Positions 10,922 to 24,438 of a DNA stretch of 64,000 bases are shown one piece after another. The DNA lies in assembly GCA_037501455.1 (NCBI GenBank), contig CM074862.1, forward strand, positions 61,411,501 through 61,475,500. Direction: 5' to 3'. The stretch's first letter is position 1, and each line of letters opens with the position of its first letter. The position numbers were made by a program, and so were the translations under genes. The stretch comes from Lantana camara. Taxonomy: Eukaryota; Streptophyta; Magnoliopsida; Lamiales; Verbenaceae. The notes below the pieces were generated by a model. That model was not told the origin of the DNA and searched no databases. It was given only the letters and a program-made list of their open reading frames with translations.

Positions 10922-12005
10922 TGGTGGAAAACACGAATGAGTTGAGCAGCGGAGGTTTAAAAATTTTCAAAAGTTTAATCGTTGTCTTTCAATTTTCGTA
11001 TTGTACCGTAGGGTGTTTTAGAAACTTACAAAGATAGAAGCTTTCTAGTGATGTTGTTACCGCCTAACGAACACCTATCAAGCCAAATCCCTCGAACGAC
11101 CTTCGAATTAGACTCCAAATTAGAAGCCCTCCAAAGCGTATCCACACCAGTCTTAGAACACGATCAAGCCAGTAAGAATGCTAGTTCTATGGCTTGTGTT
11201 AGGCTAGGATTTACTTTGAAAACTTTTCTTTTGGATTTTCTCAGAAACTTAACACTTCGTAAGTGTTGGTCTAAAAAATAAGAGAAGCACCACCCCTTGT
11301 ATTTATACAAGGTGATTCGAACTCCCTAGGGTTTCACAAACCTAGTGGACTTTGTTTTCTTGCTCAGTAATTAATTAATTTAATTATTAATTTAATTGGA
11401 ATAATAAGTTCTTAACTTATTCTTCAAGTCTTGCAAGAATAATCTTTCTCTCTCCGACAATAGGAAGTTTGACTTTTCAACTTTCCTAAAGCTAAAAGTC
11501 AAGATTCAATAAATAATTTAATTCCCAATTAATTATTTATTGGTTAAGTTTATTTGAGAATAGTCCTAAAAATTAATTCAAAATTAATTAAAAGACCAAA
11601 ATTAATTAAATATAATTTAATCAATTAATTTCTAGAAAAGAATTCACGTGTGGAATAACCACATGTATGGAGCCACGTATGAGCCACGTAGCAGCCACGT
11701 GGGATGCGTGACACATGGCAGCCACGTGTGCTCGACACGTGGCAGCTATCCATGGGATCCAAGCTCCATTTTGATCAACATTTTGATCCTTCGTTAATCA
11801 TATAAACATCCTACCATAACCCTCGTGTTCTGGCATTTGTGTGTGACCTTTTAGGTTCATTATTCGATTAGCAGTGACAACAATTAATTAATTCCCTAAT
11901 TAATTAATCACATCACAGATCACACTACCGTAATCTAGCAATGGGTGTGTAACCCCTAGCCAAATAGCGAAATGAATCGAAGAACCTTTCAGTCAATGAC
12001 ATTCA
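10922..12005 (-). mobile_element. C1 5' LTR, truncated by insertion of C2
   Basis: Begins TGGTGGAAAACACG (a mutated TGTTGG terminus) next to the primer site and runs right for 1084 bp. At 12006 the plus-oriented C2 LTR starts inside sequence that matches the interior of the C3 5' LTR (around 21650-21850). The missing end should lie beyond the window. The 5 bp before C2, ATTCA, is the presumed target site. Confidence 0.8.
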
Positions 12006-14037
12006 TGTTGGGAATAGTACCCTCGAAAGTTGATTTGTCGTAATCTGCTTTAGGACTTTCCTTATGTCACAGACAATCTTTGAATAATACACGATTGATT
12101 ATTATCATAGGCAAACACTTCCTTATATTCCAATACGTGTTATGTTAGTTTTCATTACGTGCGCATGTATTAGAACTCTCCTAATCCATAAGGCTATTAG
12201 GGACTTTGTCATTAGGTGAATGACACATGAAACAAGCCCTAACTCAAGGCCAGATTAGAAGCCACTCTAAGTCAATGAGTCCAACAAACACTGGGAGTGT
12301 TGATTAGGCTCGATTGAGACTTGCTCGTGGGATTGTGTCCTTAAGAAGGGGCACTCTGTTTCATGGGGTGTAAAGTGCATAAGTTGATGCATACGCAATA
12401 CATGAGGGTGCTCGTTATTAGAACGGGTACACTGAGGTGTCCCGCGTGAGAAGATTCGTAAATGGGAAAGGAAGTTTCCACTTCAGGAAGAGGAAACTTC
12501 CAGATTAGGAAATATCTCATAGGTTAATGGTATGAGTTAAGTAATCCTTTGACTTAAGATTCCATTGATACATTGTGGGCTAACTCTGTAGTCTTTAGTA
12601 CAAGCTTTAAAGGATTTCTCCCGAGACAACTGATTCAAGGCTTATGCTGGGGCTGCACAAGTGGCACATGGAAGTATATGAGAATCAACAAAGGACCTAC
12701 ACGTGCTTTAATGCAAGAAGATCTCTTACTGCACAAGTTGTTCATATGCCATCCTAAACCCTCGGCCGAGGTAGTGGATCAAGACATCAATAAAAGGGTT
12801 TCTTGGATTGAGATAAAATGGATATGAAACGAACTTATCTTTATGATCAAGATTAGTAGGGCTCTCATTATTCCCATGCCCTAGATCTAAATCGAGAGAT
12901 GGCATGGTAGGAGGATCGTACCTCACAGCTGTCATTGACTGAAAGGTTCTTTCGAATATATATTCATTGTTCGGGTAGGGGTCACACACCTGTTGCTAGA
13001 CTATGGTCGTGTGATCTGTGAACTAATAAAGCATATTAGTCTCACTGCTAACTGAAAATGAACCTGGGGGTCACACACAAATGACACCACAAGTGTAATG
13101 TACACGTGTGGCACGTGAGTTTGAGTTGGGCATATGGTCCGATTGAGAAATTGGACCATGTGTTAATTAATTGGAGAATTAATTATAAGGTCCAAGTATA
13201 ATTAATTAAGAGAATTAATTATAAATAAAATTAATTAGAGAACTAATTTTAGCCCGTTAGAATTAATTCTAAAGCCCTTCATGGAATTAATTGAGAGAAT
13301 TAATTCTGAGTATTTAATTATTTAATTATTTAGTTGTTCTAATTTTATTAGAATAAATAAATAAATAAATATTAAATATCTTCTATTTATTATTCTAGTA
13401 AATATTAATTCTAATATGATTAGAATAAATATTAATGGAATAAGAAATTTAATTATTATTAGAATAATTAATTATTCCTAATTTGATTAGGAGCTCTTTT
13501 CTAGAAGCAATAGATATCTAATTTTGAATAAAACTCCTATTACTTGGATAGAAAGAAAATAGAAGAAAAGTCAAAGATGGAATTCGATTCCATCTAGACT
13601 TGGGGGTGTTCGAACCTTACCCTATAAAAGGGACTAAGGTTCGAGAATTTTGGTTGACACGTGACATGGGGATCACGCCCAAACTACGGTTTCATGATGG
13701 AAGAATTCTCTTGCTCTCTTTCTTCTCGTTTTGTTTCTTTTTTTACACATGTCATAGTACTATCATGCTCACTCACATGATTTGAATCTAGGACTAGTGT
13801 GGATTATTACTCTAGAGGAGACCTATCGTGGAATCTAGTAGAAGGAATCTTTCGATGGACGAGGGTTGCCATTACTGCATGAAGCGCGTTTGAGGGCGAC
13901 TTAAAACGTGTCAAGAAAGTGACGATTCTTATAAGTTCTTGAATCCCTAAGATTAGAAATAGAAATTGCAAGTCCGATCTTGCTTTTTGGGAAAATTTAA
14001 AATTCCCCGGCGTTTTCTGATCGTGTTTTTCCCAACA
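12006..14037 (+). mobile_element. C2 5' LTR (Ty1/copia, plus strand)
   Basis: Starts TGTTGGGAATAG and ends TTTTCCCAACA, 2032 bp, followed by a 2-nt spacer and primer site. The interior has many ATTAATT-type repeats (about 13140-13470). The matching 3' LTR is at 27679-28335 and 56789-56872. The two LTRs show clear substitutions by eye, so this is an old insertion. The 61- and 84-codon frames here look fortuitous. Confidence 0.9.
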
Positions 14038-14039
14038 AG

Positions 14040-14053
14040 TGGTATCAGAGCCA
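14040..14053 (+). other. C2 primer-binding site (tRNA-iMet)
   Basis: TGGTATCAGAGCCA directly after the LTR end and AG spacer. Confidence 0.95.
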
Positions 14054-14590
14054 CTTGAAGGTCTATTTCTAATCTGTCTTCTTTTAATTCAATTTTTCAG
14101 AAATTCTTGAATCTGAGTTACAGTTAAGTATTCTTGAACTGGTTTTGTAATCTGAGCTTTTGAATCTGAGAGTTCTTGAAAATTTTGAGAAAAAGGTTTT
14201 CTGAAAATTAATTAGATTCGTTTTAAATTTTAGATTAACTAAAATCGTGACTTTAATTAAAAAAATCTCTGAAAATTTTGCAGGAAAATCGTTGCGGGAT
14301 GACGAGGATCAAGAGACTCATCATCGCCGCACGCGAACAAGTCAGCCCAGGGGTCGGAGATGACGTGACAGACGCGATCGGGGCCGTCGGGCAATAGGCG
14401 GCTGCCCAGTCCCGATGGCCATGAGGAACAGCCCTGGTCCGCCCAGGGTCGCGGGCAGGTGTGCGCGTGCGCGGAGGCAGCCGCGCGCGCGCTGCCTGCT
14501 ACTCACCCAGGTGCCCACACAGGGGGGCTTGTTGGCAGCCGCGCAATGCCTGCCACCCGGCCTACTCCCTCCTTGCGTGCGCGTCTGCCG
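14054..14590 (+). other. C2 leader, first part, with start of GC-rich island
   Basis: AT-rich leader to about 14285, then a strongly GC-rich block (14290-14590) that resumes at 22808-22870 beyond C3. Three overlapping frames of 63-82 codons in the block are by-products of high GC. Confidence 0.7.
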
Positions 14591-16182
14591 TGTTGGAAAA
14601 CAACAGATTTAACGCAGCGGAAGTACAAAACTTTTTCCAAAAGGAATCGTGATCTTGCAATGTTCGTTTCAAAACTAATGGGATTACAAGAAACTTACAA
14701 CAATTGAAGCTTTCTTGAAACATTTTGAGCCGCCCTCAAACGTTCTTCATGCGGCATGAATCCCCGTTTCTTGAACGATTCTTTCTCGAGATTCCAAAGT
14801 AGAAATCCTCTAGAGTATTAATCCACACCAACCTAGATTCAAATCATGTTAGTAAGTATGCTAGTACTATAACATGCGTATTAAAGAAATAGAAACTAGA
14901 AAAAGAGATCAAGAGAATTATCCCCAAAATTCCATGAAGGTTGGACGTGATCTCCAAATAACGTGTAAGGCCAAGTTTTCAAACCCATGCCCCTTTTATA
15001 GGGCACGGTTCGAAACCCTAAAGTCTTGTAGGAGACGGTCTCCTACTTTGACTTTTCTTCTATTATTTCTTTCTCTCCAAGTAAATAATATCTCATCTAA
15101 AATAAGATATTTATTTTTCTAGAAAAAAAGAGCTCCTAACTGATATAGGAATATTTAATTATTCTAGTAATTATTAAATATCTCATCCCAATAATATTTA
15201 TTCTAATCATATTAGAATTAATACTTTATTAGAATAATAAAATAGTAGATATTTATTTATTTCTTTATTCTAATCAAATTAGAACAAACAAATAATTAAA
15301 TATTTAGAATTAATACTCCAATTAATCCTTTCAAGGGCTTTGGAATTAATTCACCAATTAATTCTAACGGGCTAAAATTAATTCTCCAATTAAATTTATT
15401 TGGCTATATAATTAATTCTACAATTAATTATATTTAGGGATTTATAATTAGTTCTCCAATTAATTACATCTTGGCTTTATAATTAATTCTCCAATTAATT
15501 ATATTTGGGCTTAATAATTAATTCTACAATTCTCATATGCTACTTGTCTAATCCCAACATAGGCTGTAATTCAGGTGTCTATATGGCGACACCCTTTTGA
15601 GCCTATATTAAAGATTATAGAGTTAGGTCATATAAGACAATGTGGATTCTCAAGTCTAAGGATTAATTCCTCACGTCATTGACATGTGAGATATTTCCTA
15701 ATATGGAAGTTCTAGTAATGTCCTTTCCCATTTAGGATTCTTCTCATGCGGGGCACTCTCAGTGAACTTGTTCTTACAACAAGCACCCTTGTATATTGTG
15801 TACGCATCAACTTATGCACTTTACAGTCCATGAAATAAGATGATCCTTCTTAAGGACACAACTACACAAGCAAGTCTCAACAGAGGCAAAGTCGATACTC
15901 CCACTGTCTATCGGCCTCATTGACTTGGAGAAGTTTCTAATCCTCGCCTATGGAGTGAAGAACTTATTTTATGTGTCATTCCCATAATGACAATGTTCTT
16001 AACGGCCTCATCGGATTAGGGGAGTTCTAGACATGCACACGTAATGGAAACACACAAAAGACGTATTGGCACATAAGAAGTGTTTGCCTGTGATTACAAT
16101 CTTTCGTATATTTTTCAAAGACTGTCTGTGATATAGGGAAAGTCCCAAAGCATACAAGTTTTCTAGGGCACTATTCCCAACA
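14591..16182 (-). mobile_element. C3 3' LTR, with internal deletion
   Basis: 1592 bp against 2197 bp for the 5' LTR. The sequences run parallel until about 15530, where the 3' LTR jumps to the equivalent of about 22120 in the 5' LTR, losing roughly 0.6 kb. The join falls in a short AATT match. Confidence 0.85.
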
Positions 16183-16193
16183 ATCTCCCACTT
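16183..16193 (-). other. C3 polypurine tract
   Basis: The minus strand reads AAGTGGGAGAT directly before the LTR start TGTTGGG, matching C2 at 27668-27678. Confidence 0.85.
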
Positions 16194-18740
16194 GCCCGTA
16201 AATGCCTTTTAGGTCTATTCTAGCTTCCATCTTCCCAAGATGTACTTTTAGAGCCTCATTGACTTTGGCCGTTTCCAAAGTGGATCTGCTATATTCTCTG
16301 CTGATGTGAATGTTTCTAATTTGTACATCATTAAGGAAACACGATTTTCTTATTTGCGTGATTCATAATCAAGCATTTGGTCCCTTGGTAAGGTCCCGGT
16401 TCTCTTACTCGAGCAACCATCCATTTTATCATACCATATGATAATGGTGTTGTTTCATAGATCAACAATTATCTATGTTTTGATGCAATGATTACATTAA
16501 ACAATCCTTTAATGACAAGATCTTGTCGGACACTTAAAATATATCCTCATTTCTTCTAAAGTAGTTAGAGGGTATTTTTATAGCAATCCAGTAACCTTTT
16601 CTGAGGTTACATTTTGAATTGGCCCATTACGCTATGGCTGTGCCAAATCTTGTCGCATACATAATTTTACATACATTATGCTCCCTTTTCCATAAAAGGG
16701 TTTTGGACATTCTAACCTTCTAATAATTATTTTAGGACACATCCTCTTCAAAAGAGATGTTCCATTGTCCATTGGAAATTCTGTAGGAATCTTCCATACC
16801 AAACTATTTTAGTACAACGTTTATGTACCTCGACTGTGATAATCCTATTATTCTCTTAAATCTATCTCCATAGATATTTATCTCCAGAATGTAGGATCTA
16901 TCACCAAGATATTCGCATTCCCAATGAGAGGGATGTCATCTTCGCAAAGTACCAAAAGTTAAACTTTTAGTCTCTAACACTTTCTTGTACACACTATGCT
17001 CAAATTTTAAGTCAAACAACTTTGACTATTTTACTAATTCGAATACTCTAATTCCTAGAAGCTTAGTTCAATTTCGAAAATTGATTATTTGGGGTATGCA
17101 AACCTTTTGCTTACTCCCACTAAATGTGAAATCCATGGATGTTCCATATTTGTGTCTTCATCAATCTCAAATTGGTAAGACAAGCTTGATCCTATCAAGT
17201 AGTTCAACTAAGGTCCAAACTTAGTTTGATTATATGGAATCCATTTCAGACTTCATAGTTTGTTTTTCACTGCTCAGATTCCAAATCTGACAGCGTCTCC
17301 TCATGGGTAAATGGATCAGTATCCACTTTAGAAGTTTTCATGGTGAAAACCATATTATCTTATAGGCTATCTAGGAAGGCGTTCTGAACGCATCGAGGGA
17401 GGAGAGTTCACTCGTGTACTATCTGTTAAGATTGGCCAAGTTTTATCAGAACGGTTCATTTCTTCCTATTTGTGGCGTGGGTTTTGTCCTCAAACCTTTT
17501 TGAAGTCTTTGGGCTTACCTTTCTTCTCTCTTAGGAACGATTCCCAAAGAAAGGTATATTCTTTAAAACAAACAATATTTGTTTAAGAGAATCTCAAAAG
17601 TAATATTGTATATTGTTTGCATAGAGTTGAACTAGTTTCAATCTTATCTCTCAATTTCTTCTTCAATTAAGAAAACTCAAGAGAGATACATTCTTTAGAA
17701 CAAACAACATTTGTTCCAAAGAATTGCAAAGACAATACTATATATTGTTCATATAAACTTGAGCTTGTTTCAAGTTTACCTCCCATTATCTTCTTCACTT
17801 GAGAAGACTCCCACTATCCTCTTCATATAAGAAGACAATCCCAAAATTCTAAGATAAGAATTATAAAGGAATTTTTGAATACCACAATTCATAGTGTTTT
17901 TAAGGGACTGATTTGGAATGTGTAGGATTCCAAATCCTAACTGCCTATTCTGAAGCACAAGTTCAAAATGAAGGTAAGTCAGTAAAATTCACAAGGAATG
18001 AACCATATCCTATAGGGTTATGTTCCTTCACTAAAAAATACCAAGTTATTCTTGAATGAGTTTACTGAGGGATAATCTTATTCTCTCCAAGATGACTAAG
18101 GAATTAGTCACTAAGATAGCTTATATCTCGATCCGATCGAACCACTTATCTCTTATGACTATCAAGGTTCCTAACCTTTCTTCCTTTGAAATTCTAATAA
18201 TTTCACAAAAGTTTCAGATTCGACCTTCAGTAAATACGCACATTCATAATGATTAAACTAGTGATTTTTACTAGTGCTTACATTAAACAATCCAAAATCA
18301 TTAGTGTGGATTTAGATCCTTATAAACGTTGGAGTGTGTTTCTCGTTTCACATAAATGAGGTTTCGGGAACGTTTCCCTCTAAATAGGATTCTTAGGAAG
18401 CTAAGTCTTTGAGTTTATTTTCGTAAAATGATCCTAAGATGATCAACTTGCTAATCCCATTTAGGACGTTCCAAAGTTATTTGAAACTTTTCCATCTTAC
18501 TTACTTATGTTTTCTCGCCGTATGTTCGAAACATCAATGCTTTGTGTTTTGCACAACAGTTTGTGTAAAATTAACTCCAGACTAGTGAATTCTGATCCTA
18601 ACGGAATTACTTCAACGAGAGACACATGGAATATCCTTATACTCTTTGTAGTTCCTTTCCAAGGCACTAGTTTGCCAGTATGGAAGCTAATGTCTGATCT
18701 TTCTTTTAGGCTTTCCCTTCTCTCACCCCTCCATCGGGGT
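16194..18740 (-). pseudogene. pol: C3 degraded copia pol
   Basis: Decayed polyprotein on the minus strand. The clearest piece is the RNase H tail at 16261-16303, reading SAENIADPLWKRPKS in the minus frame, close to the copia consensus around NIADPLTK. The region 18050-18200 aligns by eye with C2 25560-25700 (integrase core). No frame is longer than about 80 codons, and stops and shifts occur throughout. At about 2.5 kb the region is much shorter than a full copia gag-pol, and gag appears to be missing, so C3 is a deleted copy. Confidence 0.65.
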
Positions 18741-20595
18741 TTTAAGGGTTTCTTTAGGTAGGTACAAAATTGCCAATTCCAACTCCATGGAATCCCTAGA
18801 AATGTTTTTGCATCATTGATCTTAAATTATGGATCCACGACTCGTTATACATCCATATCTACTTTAGTGTTAAGCAGAACCCAGCAATCATAACATCTCA
18901 ATCAAACTTAGTCCGGAACGACTCATGACTCGTGAGACATCACCCATTCAAAAATGATCGAGAAATATCAATCTCCTAAGGTGATCAATCAAGAAACTAA
19001 GATTCAATAGGCTGCACTAATTACCCCACGACTCGTGAGACAGCAATTAGCTTACCTACTAACTCTTAAATCCTACTGATGGAATGTTGTGAATATTATT
19101 ACCATAATAGAATACCTATTTATTCCAAAGTTGCTCAATATTTTAATTACGGATTTTCGAATTAACCAGAGAGTTGTCCCATTTTGACCTCACCAACATG
19201 TACAGTTATCCATTTTAATTGTCTTGATTAATGCAGTTTCACATAAAATGCATCACAGAAGCAGATAACATGTCCTAGCATGACACTAATATGAGATGAT
19301 CAAAGGTATCCTATCTTATGTGCAATTACAGGAGCCACTCCATAATTGCTAGTTCTAACATACATGCTACATAAACAGATATTTCACATAAGGGTGAAAA
19401 TTTTAATGGAAAACACTATTCTATTACATTAATAGAAACAACCCTCCCTAACATTTTGAGGGGTCTTCAATTATGGCGCCTTTCTCCTTGATTTGTGGAT
19501 CCATCTTGCTCCTTAGGTGCTTGTCTCCAAAATAAAAGAAAACCTCACTTCCTAAGCTCTACTCTATTTACATAAATTAATATGGCTCAATCTTCATATT
19601 GACCATAGACAAATACACGGGGCATACCCCTGCCCAAAAACAATAATAATGAAAGCCACATAATAAATCAAGCAAAGCATGCACATAAGTAGGGCTCCAA
19701 CCCCAATTAAAATAACGTAACTATGGGGCCCCGACCCCAATTGAAATCATCCATGTGATAAATTAAAACATTCATAAGACTAACCCATGGTCACCTAAAC
19801 TAGCATAATTCAGCATGAAATTTAAATTTACCGACTAAATTTAAAATTCCCTTGACTTCAAGTTGCCATAACTTAAGTTATTTGAATATAATTCACTATT
19901 CAAGAATTTATTCAAAATCGAACTTCGGATCGTGATAAAACTCAATTAATTCCAAAATTAAATTTTTGTCAAAAATATCATTCAAAGTGATATTTATTAA
20001 TTTTCTCGAAAATTAGAACTTGACTTTAATTCATAAAATCCCAAATTTTATAATTATTTCAAATAAATAATTTTATACTTTTAAAATCAAATTTTAGAAT
20101 AAAATCAAATTTTCATAATTCGAGATTTTCGAAACTTGGAAAACACGAAACGAGAACGAGGATGCCAAGCTCCGGGATCAACCCCACAAGGAGCACGCAC
20201 AAGGCGCGCGCGAGTACGCAGCACCACTTATACAGCTCGAAAAGGTTCCTGGAGGAGTTCGCCAACGATGCGGGAGTTCTCGTATGCGCGTGTGCAACCC
20301 CGCACAAGGCAGCATGAGATGCACTGCGCCTCTCCCACAGATGCGCGTCATGTGCGGGCGCTCCCGGTGTCTCTCGAAACTTCACGCAGCAGTGCCTAGG
20401 CGCGCCCGGTGATTGTGCGCAACGGGCTTACGGCGTTGTGGGGCTGCATGCATGTATTCTGAAAACAATTTTTCACGAATATTTTGATCTGACAGATTCA
20501 TATTTCAAACAAGAACCAAGAATACAAAACATATATAAAAATTCAAGAATTTTCTGTTAAAATTCAAAACAGTAACGTTTCGAAAAGTTGCAAGG
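18741..20595 (-). other. C3 leader with CGACTCGTG repeats and GC-rich island
   Basis: Non-coding leader parallel to that of C1. Palindrome-like sites lie at 18831-18854, 18918-18944 and 19024-19043. The GC-rich island is at about 20140-20450. Its flanks align with C1 but its interior does not obviously match. Confidence 0.7.
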
Positions 20596-20608
20596 TGGTC
20601 AGATACCA
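20596..20608 (-). other. C3 primer-binding site, mutated
   Basis: The minus strand reads TGGTATCTGACCA, a decayed form of TGGTATCAGAGCCA, two bases from the LTR. Confidence 0.75.
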
Positions 20609-20610
20609 CT

Positions 20611-22807
20611 TGTTGGAAAACAGCAGAGTTAACACAACGGAAGTATAAAAACTTTTCCAAAAGGGGTCGTGATCTTACAATGTTCGTTTCAAAACTTATG
20701 GGATTACAAGAAACTTACAACAATTGAAGCTTTCTTGAAACGTTTTAAGCCACCCTCAAATGTTCTCATACGGCATGAATCCCCGTTTCTTGAACGATTC
20801 TTTCTCGAGATTCCAAAGTAGAAATCCTCTAGAGTATTAATCCACACCAACCTAGATTCAAATCATGTTAGTGAGTATGCTAGTACTATAACATGTGTAT
20901 TAAACAGAAACGAGAAAAAGAGAGCAAGAGAATTATCCCAAAAATTCCATGAAGGTTGGACGTGATCTCCAAATCACGTGTAAGACCAAATTTTCAAACC
21001 CCATGCCCCTTTTATAGGGTATGGTTCGAAACCCTAAAGTCTTGTAGGAGACGGTCTCCTACTTTGACTTTTCTTCTATTATTTATTTCTCTCCAAGTAA
21101 ATAATATCTCATCTAAAATAAGATATTTATTTTTCTAGAAAAAAAGAGCTCCTAACTAATATAGGAATATTTAATTATTCTAGTAATTATTAAATATCTC
21201 ATCCCAATAATATTTATTCTAATCATATTAGAATTAATACTTTATTAGAATAATAAAATAGTAGATATTTATTTATTTCATTATTCTAATCAAAGTAGAA
21301 CAAGCAAATAATTAAATGTTTAGAATTAATTCTCCAATTAATCCTTTCAAGGGCTTTAGAATTAATTCACCAATTAATTCTAAACGGGCTAAAATTAATT
21401 CTCCAATTAAATTTATTTGGCTATATAATTAATTCTACAATTAATTATATTTAGGGATTTATAATTAATTCTCCAATTAATTACATCTTGGCTTTATAAT
21501 TAATTCTCCAATTAATTATATTTGGGCTTAATAATTAATTCTACAATTAATTAACACATGATCCAATTCTGTAATTGGAGTTATGCGCCCAAACGCGCTC
21601 TTGACTCCCACACGTGTACTTTACATTGTGGTCTCGTTTCGATCAATTATTTGATCTTTCTAACAATACCCTTTGAACCCGGTATTTGTGTGTGACCCTC
21701 TAGGTTTAATTTCAGTTAACAGTGAGCCTAATTAATTAATACACTTTATTAACTAATTGCCTCACAGATCACACGACCATAGTTTAGCAACAGGTGTGTG
21801 ACCCCTACCCAAAATGTGAATGTATATTCGAAAGAACCTTTCAGTCAATAACATCATGTGGGATATGATCCTCCTACCATCCTATCTCTCGATTAAGATC
21901 TAGGGCATGGGAATATGGAGAGCCCTACTAATCTTAATCTTAAAACAAATTTCCCTTCATATTCTATTTGATCTCAATCCAAGAAAATCTCATTTTCTTG
22001 ATGTCTTGATCTAACCACCTTGCGCAAGGATTTTAGAATGGAATTATGAATGACTTGTGTAATAAGAGATCATCTTGCCTACAGCAAGTGTAGGTCCTTT
22101 ATTGATTCCAATAATTCTCATATTCCACCTGTGTAATCCCAACATAGGCCATGGTTCAGGTGTCTATATGGCGACACCCTTTTGAACCTGTATCAAGGAT
22201 TACAGAGTTAGCTTATAAGAGACAATGTGAAATCTCAAGTCTAAGGATTAATTCCTATGAGACAATGTGGAATCTCAAGTCTAAGGATTAATTCCTCACG
22301 TCATTGACATGTGGGATATTTCCTAATCTGGAAGTTCTAGTAATGTCCTTTCCCATTTAGGAATCTTCTCACGCGGGGCACTCTCAGTGAACTTGTTCTT
22401 GCAACAAGCACCCTTGTGTAATGTGTACGCATCAACTTATGCACTTTACACCCCATGAAATAGGATGATCCTTCTTAAGGACAGAACTACACAAGCAAGT
22501 CCCAATAGAGGCAAAGTCGACACTCCCATGGTCTGTCGGCCTCATTTTCTTAGAGAAGTTTCTAATCCTCGCATATGGAGTTAAGAACTTATTTCATGTG
22601 TCATTCCCATAATGACAAAGTTCTTAACAGTCTCATCGGATTAGGGGAGTTCTCGACATGTACACGTAATGGAAACACACAAAACACGTATTGGCACATA
22701 AGAAATGTCCGCATGTGATTTCAATCTTTCGTATGTTATTCAGAAACTGTTTGTGATATAGGGAAAGCCCCAAATCATACAAGCTTTCTAGGGTACTATT
22801 CCCAACA
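20611..22807 (-). mobile_element. C3 5' LTR
   Basis: 2197 bp from TGTTGGAAAACAG to CTATTCCCAACA. Contains the same ATTAATT-rich block as C2 and a local duplication of a segment near 22200-22290 (AAGTCTAAGGATTAATTCCT appears twice). Confidence 0.9.
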
Positions 22808-24438
22808 TGTTGTGCGCGCGCGGGCCTGCTGCGGACGCGTCCTGCCTACCTATGCGGGCTGTGTGCGAATTTTCGTGTTTTAATCGTAAATTTTATTTTA
22901 ATATTATTTTAAAATTATTTTTAACTGAAAATATTTTATTTTTGAAATAAAATCATAATTTGGGAATTTTGGGAATTAAAGTCAGATTTAATTTTTTGGG
23001 AAAATTAATATTATTATTTTTGAAATAATAATTTTATAAAATTGTTAATTTTGAATTAACTTGAATTTTCTCAGATTTGAGCTTTTGATTTTGAAAAATA
23101 TTCTTGAACAAGAAACTGTTTTCAGATTACTTTGAGTTAGTAGAACTTAAAGTTAAAAGAGTTATTAAATTTATTGGTAAGTTTAAATTCTTACAATTTT
23201 AGAATATTAGGTGATCATGGGTTTAGTCTTGTGAATGTTTTAATTTATACACGTGGATGGTTTAAATTTGGGGTTGGAGCCCCACAGTTGTGTTTTTCAA
23301 TTGGGGTCGGCCCCATTTATGTGCGTACTGTTGTGTGTTTATTATGTGGCTTTCCATATTACTGTTTTTAAGGCCTGGCTATACCCCGTGTATTTGTTTA
23401 TGGCCAATATGAAGATTGAGCCATATTATTTTATGCAAAGAGTGTAGATTTTAGAAAGTGAGGTTTTTATTTTACTTTGGAGATTTGCACCCATGGAGTA
23501 AAATGGATCCACACAATAAAGTAACAAGGAGGCCATGAAGTGAAGACCCCTCAAAATGTTAGGAGGGTTTCTATTATTGTAATAGATAGGACATCGTTTT
23601 ATTTCTAATTCCCTTATGTGATTTAAACTGTTTTATGTGGCATGTATGTTAGAACTTGTGGTTGTGGAGTGGCTCCCACATATCACGCATAAGATAGGAA
23701 AACCCATGTTCATCTCATATTAGTGTCTTGCTAGGACATGTTATCTGCTAATTGCTTGTGTGTAATGCATTTATGTGAAACTGCATCAAACAAGACTAAT
23801 TAAAATGGATAACTGTACATGTTGGTGAGGTCAAAACTGGACAGCTCTCCAGTATTCGAAAATCCCATAAATATTAAGAAATTTTGAAAAATAGGTATTT
23901 TGTATAAAGTGAGAACTTTAAATAAGGATTTAAGATTAATAGGGGAGCTAGTTGTTGTCCATGAGTCGTGGGGTGGCTATGTGAAACCTATTAGTTCTTA
24001 GTTTCCTGATTAATTACTTTAAGTAATTAATATTTTGTGGATATTTTGGACTAAGTTTAATCATGATCTTATGATTGATGGGTTCTGCTTAATGCCTAAG
24101 TAAATATGGATGTCGCACGAGTCGTGGGTCCATATTGAAAGATGGGTGATGCAAAAATATTACTAAGAGATCTATAGTGATGGAATTGGCAAGTTGTACC
24201 TACCTAAGGCTTTATTGAGGATGTCCGCGAGTCATGGGTCCAAGATAAAGTGCTTTGGATCTTAGTACCTATTGGGAAACCAAGTTTCCTCTAAGATCGT
24301 TGGGATTTTAAGATCTTCTAAAAATTGTGGGAGTTATATACAATAAAGGACCTAAATCCTATGTATTACGTTATTATTCAACATGTTCACATTTTCACTG
24401 CTTAGCATTTAGGTTGTACTTCTGTGATTCTCTACAAT
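22808..24438 (+). other. C2 leader, second part
   Basis: Resumes the GC-rich island (22808-22870) and continues as AT-rich non-coding leader. Palindrome-like sites read ATGAGTCGTG (23961-23970), GCACGAGTCGTGGG (24115-24128) and GCGAGTCATGGG (24227-24238). No gene seen. Confidence 0.7.

Larger units (their letters stand above)
14591..22807 (-). mobile_element. C3: copia element with both LTRs, inserted in the C2 leader
   Basis: Bounded by TGTTGGAAAAC (14591) and ATTCCCAACA (22807) on the plus strand, with 3' LTR, polypurine tract, decayed pol, leader, primer site and 5' LTR in the right order for a minus-strand copia. The GC-rich C2 leader continues on both sides. The 5-bp flanks are TGCCG (14586-14590) and TGTTG (22808-22812); these match if two C-to-T changes occurred in the right copy, so the duplication is probable but not perfect. 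It has no recognisable gag and is surely inactive. Confidence 0.85.
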
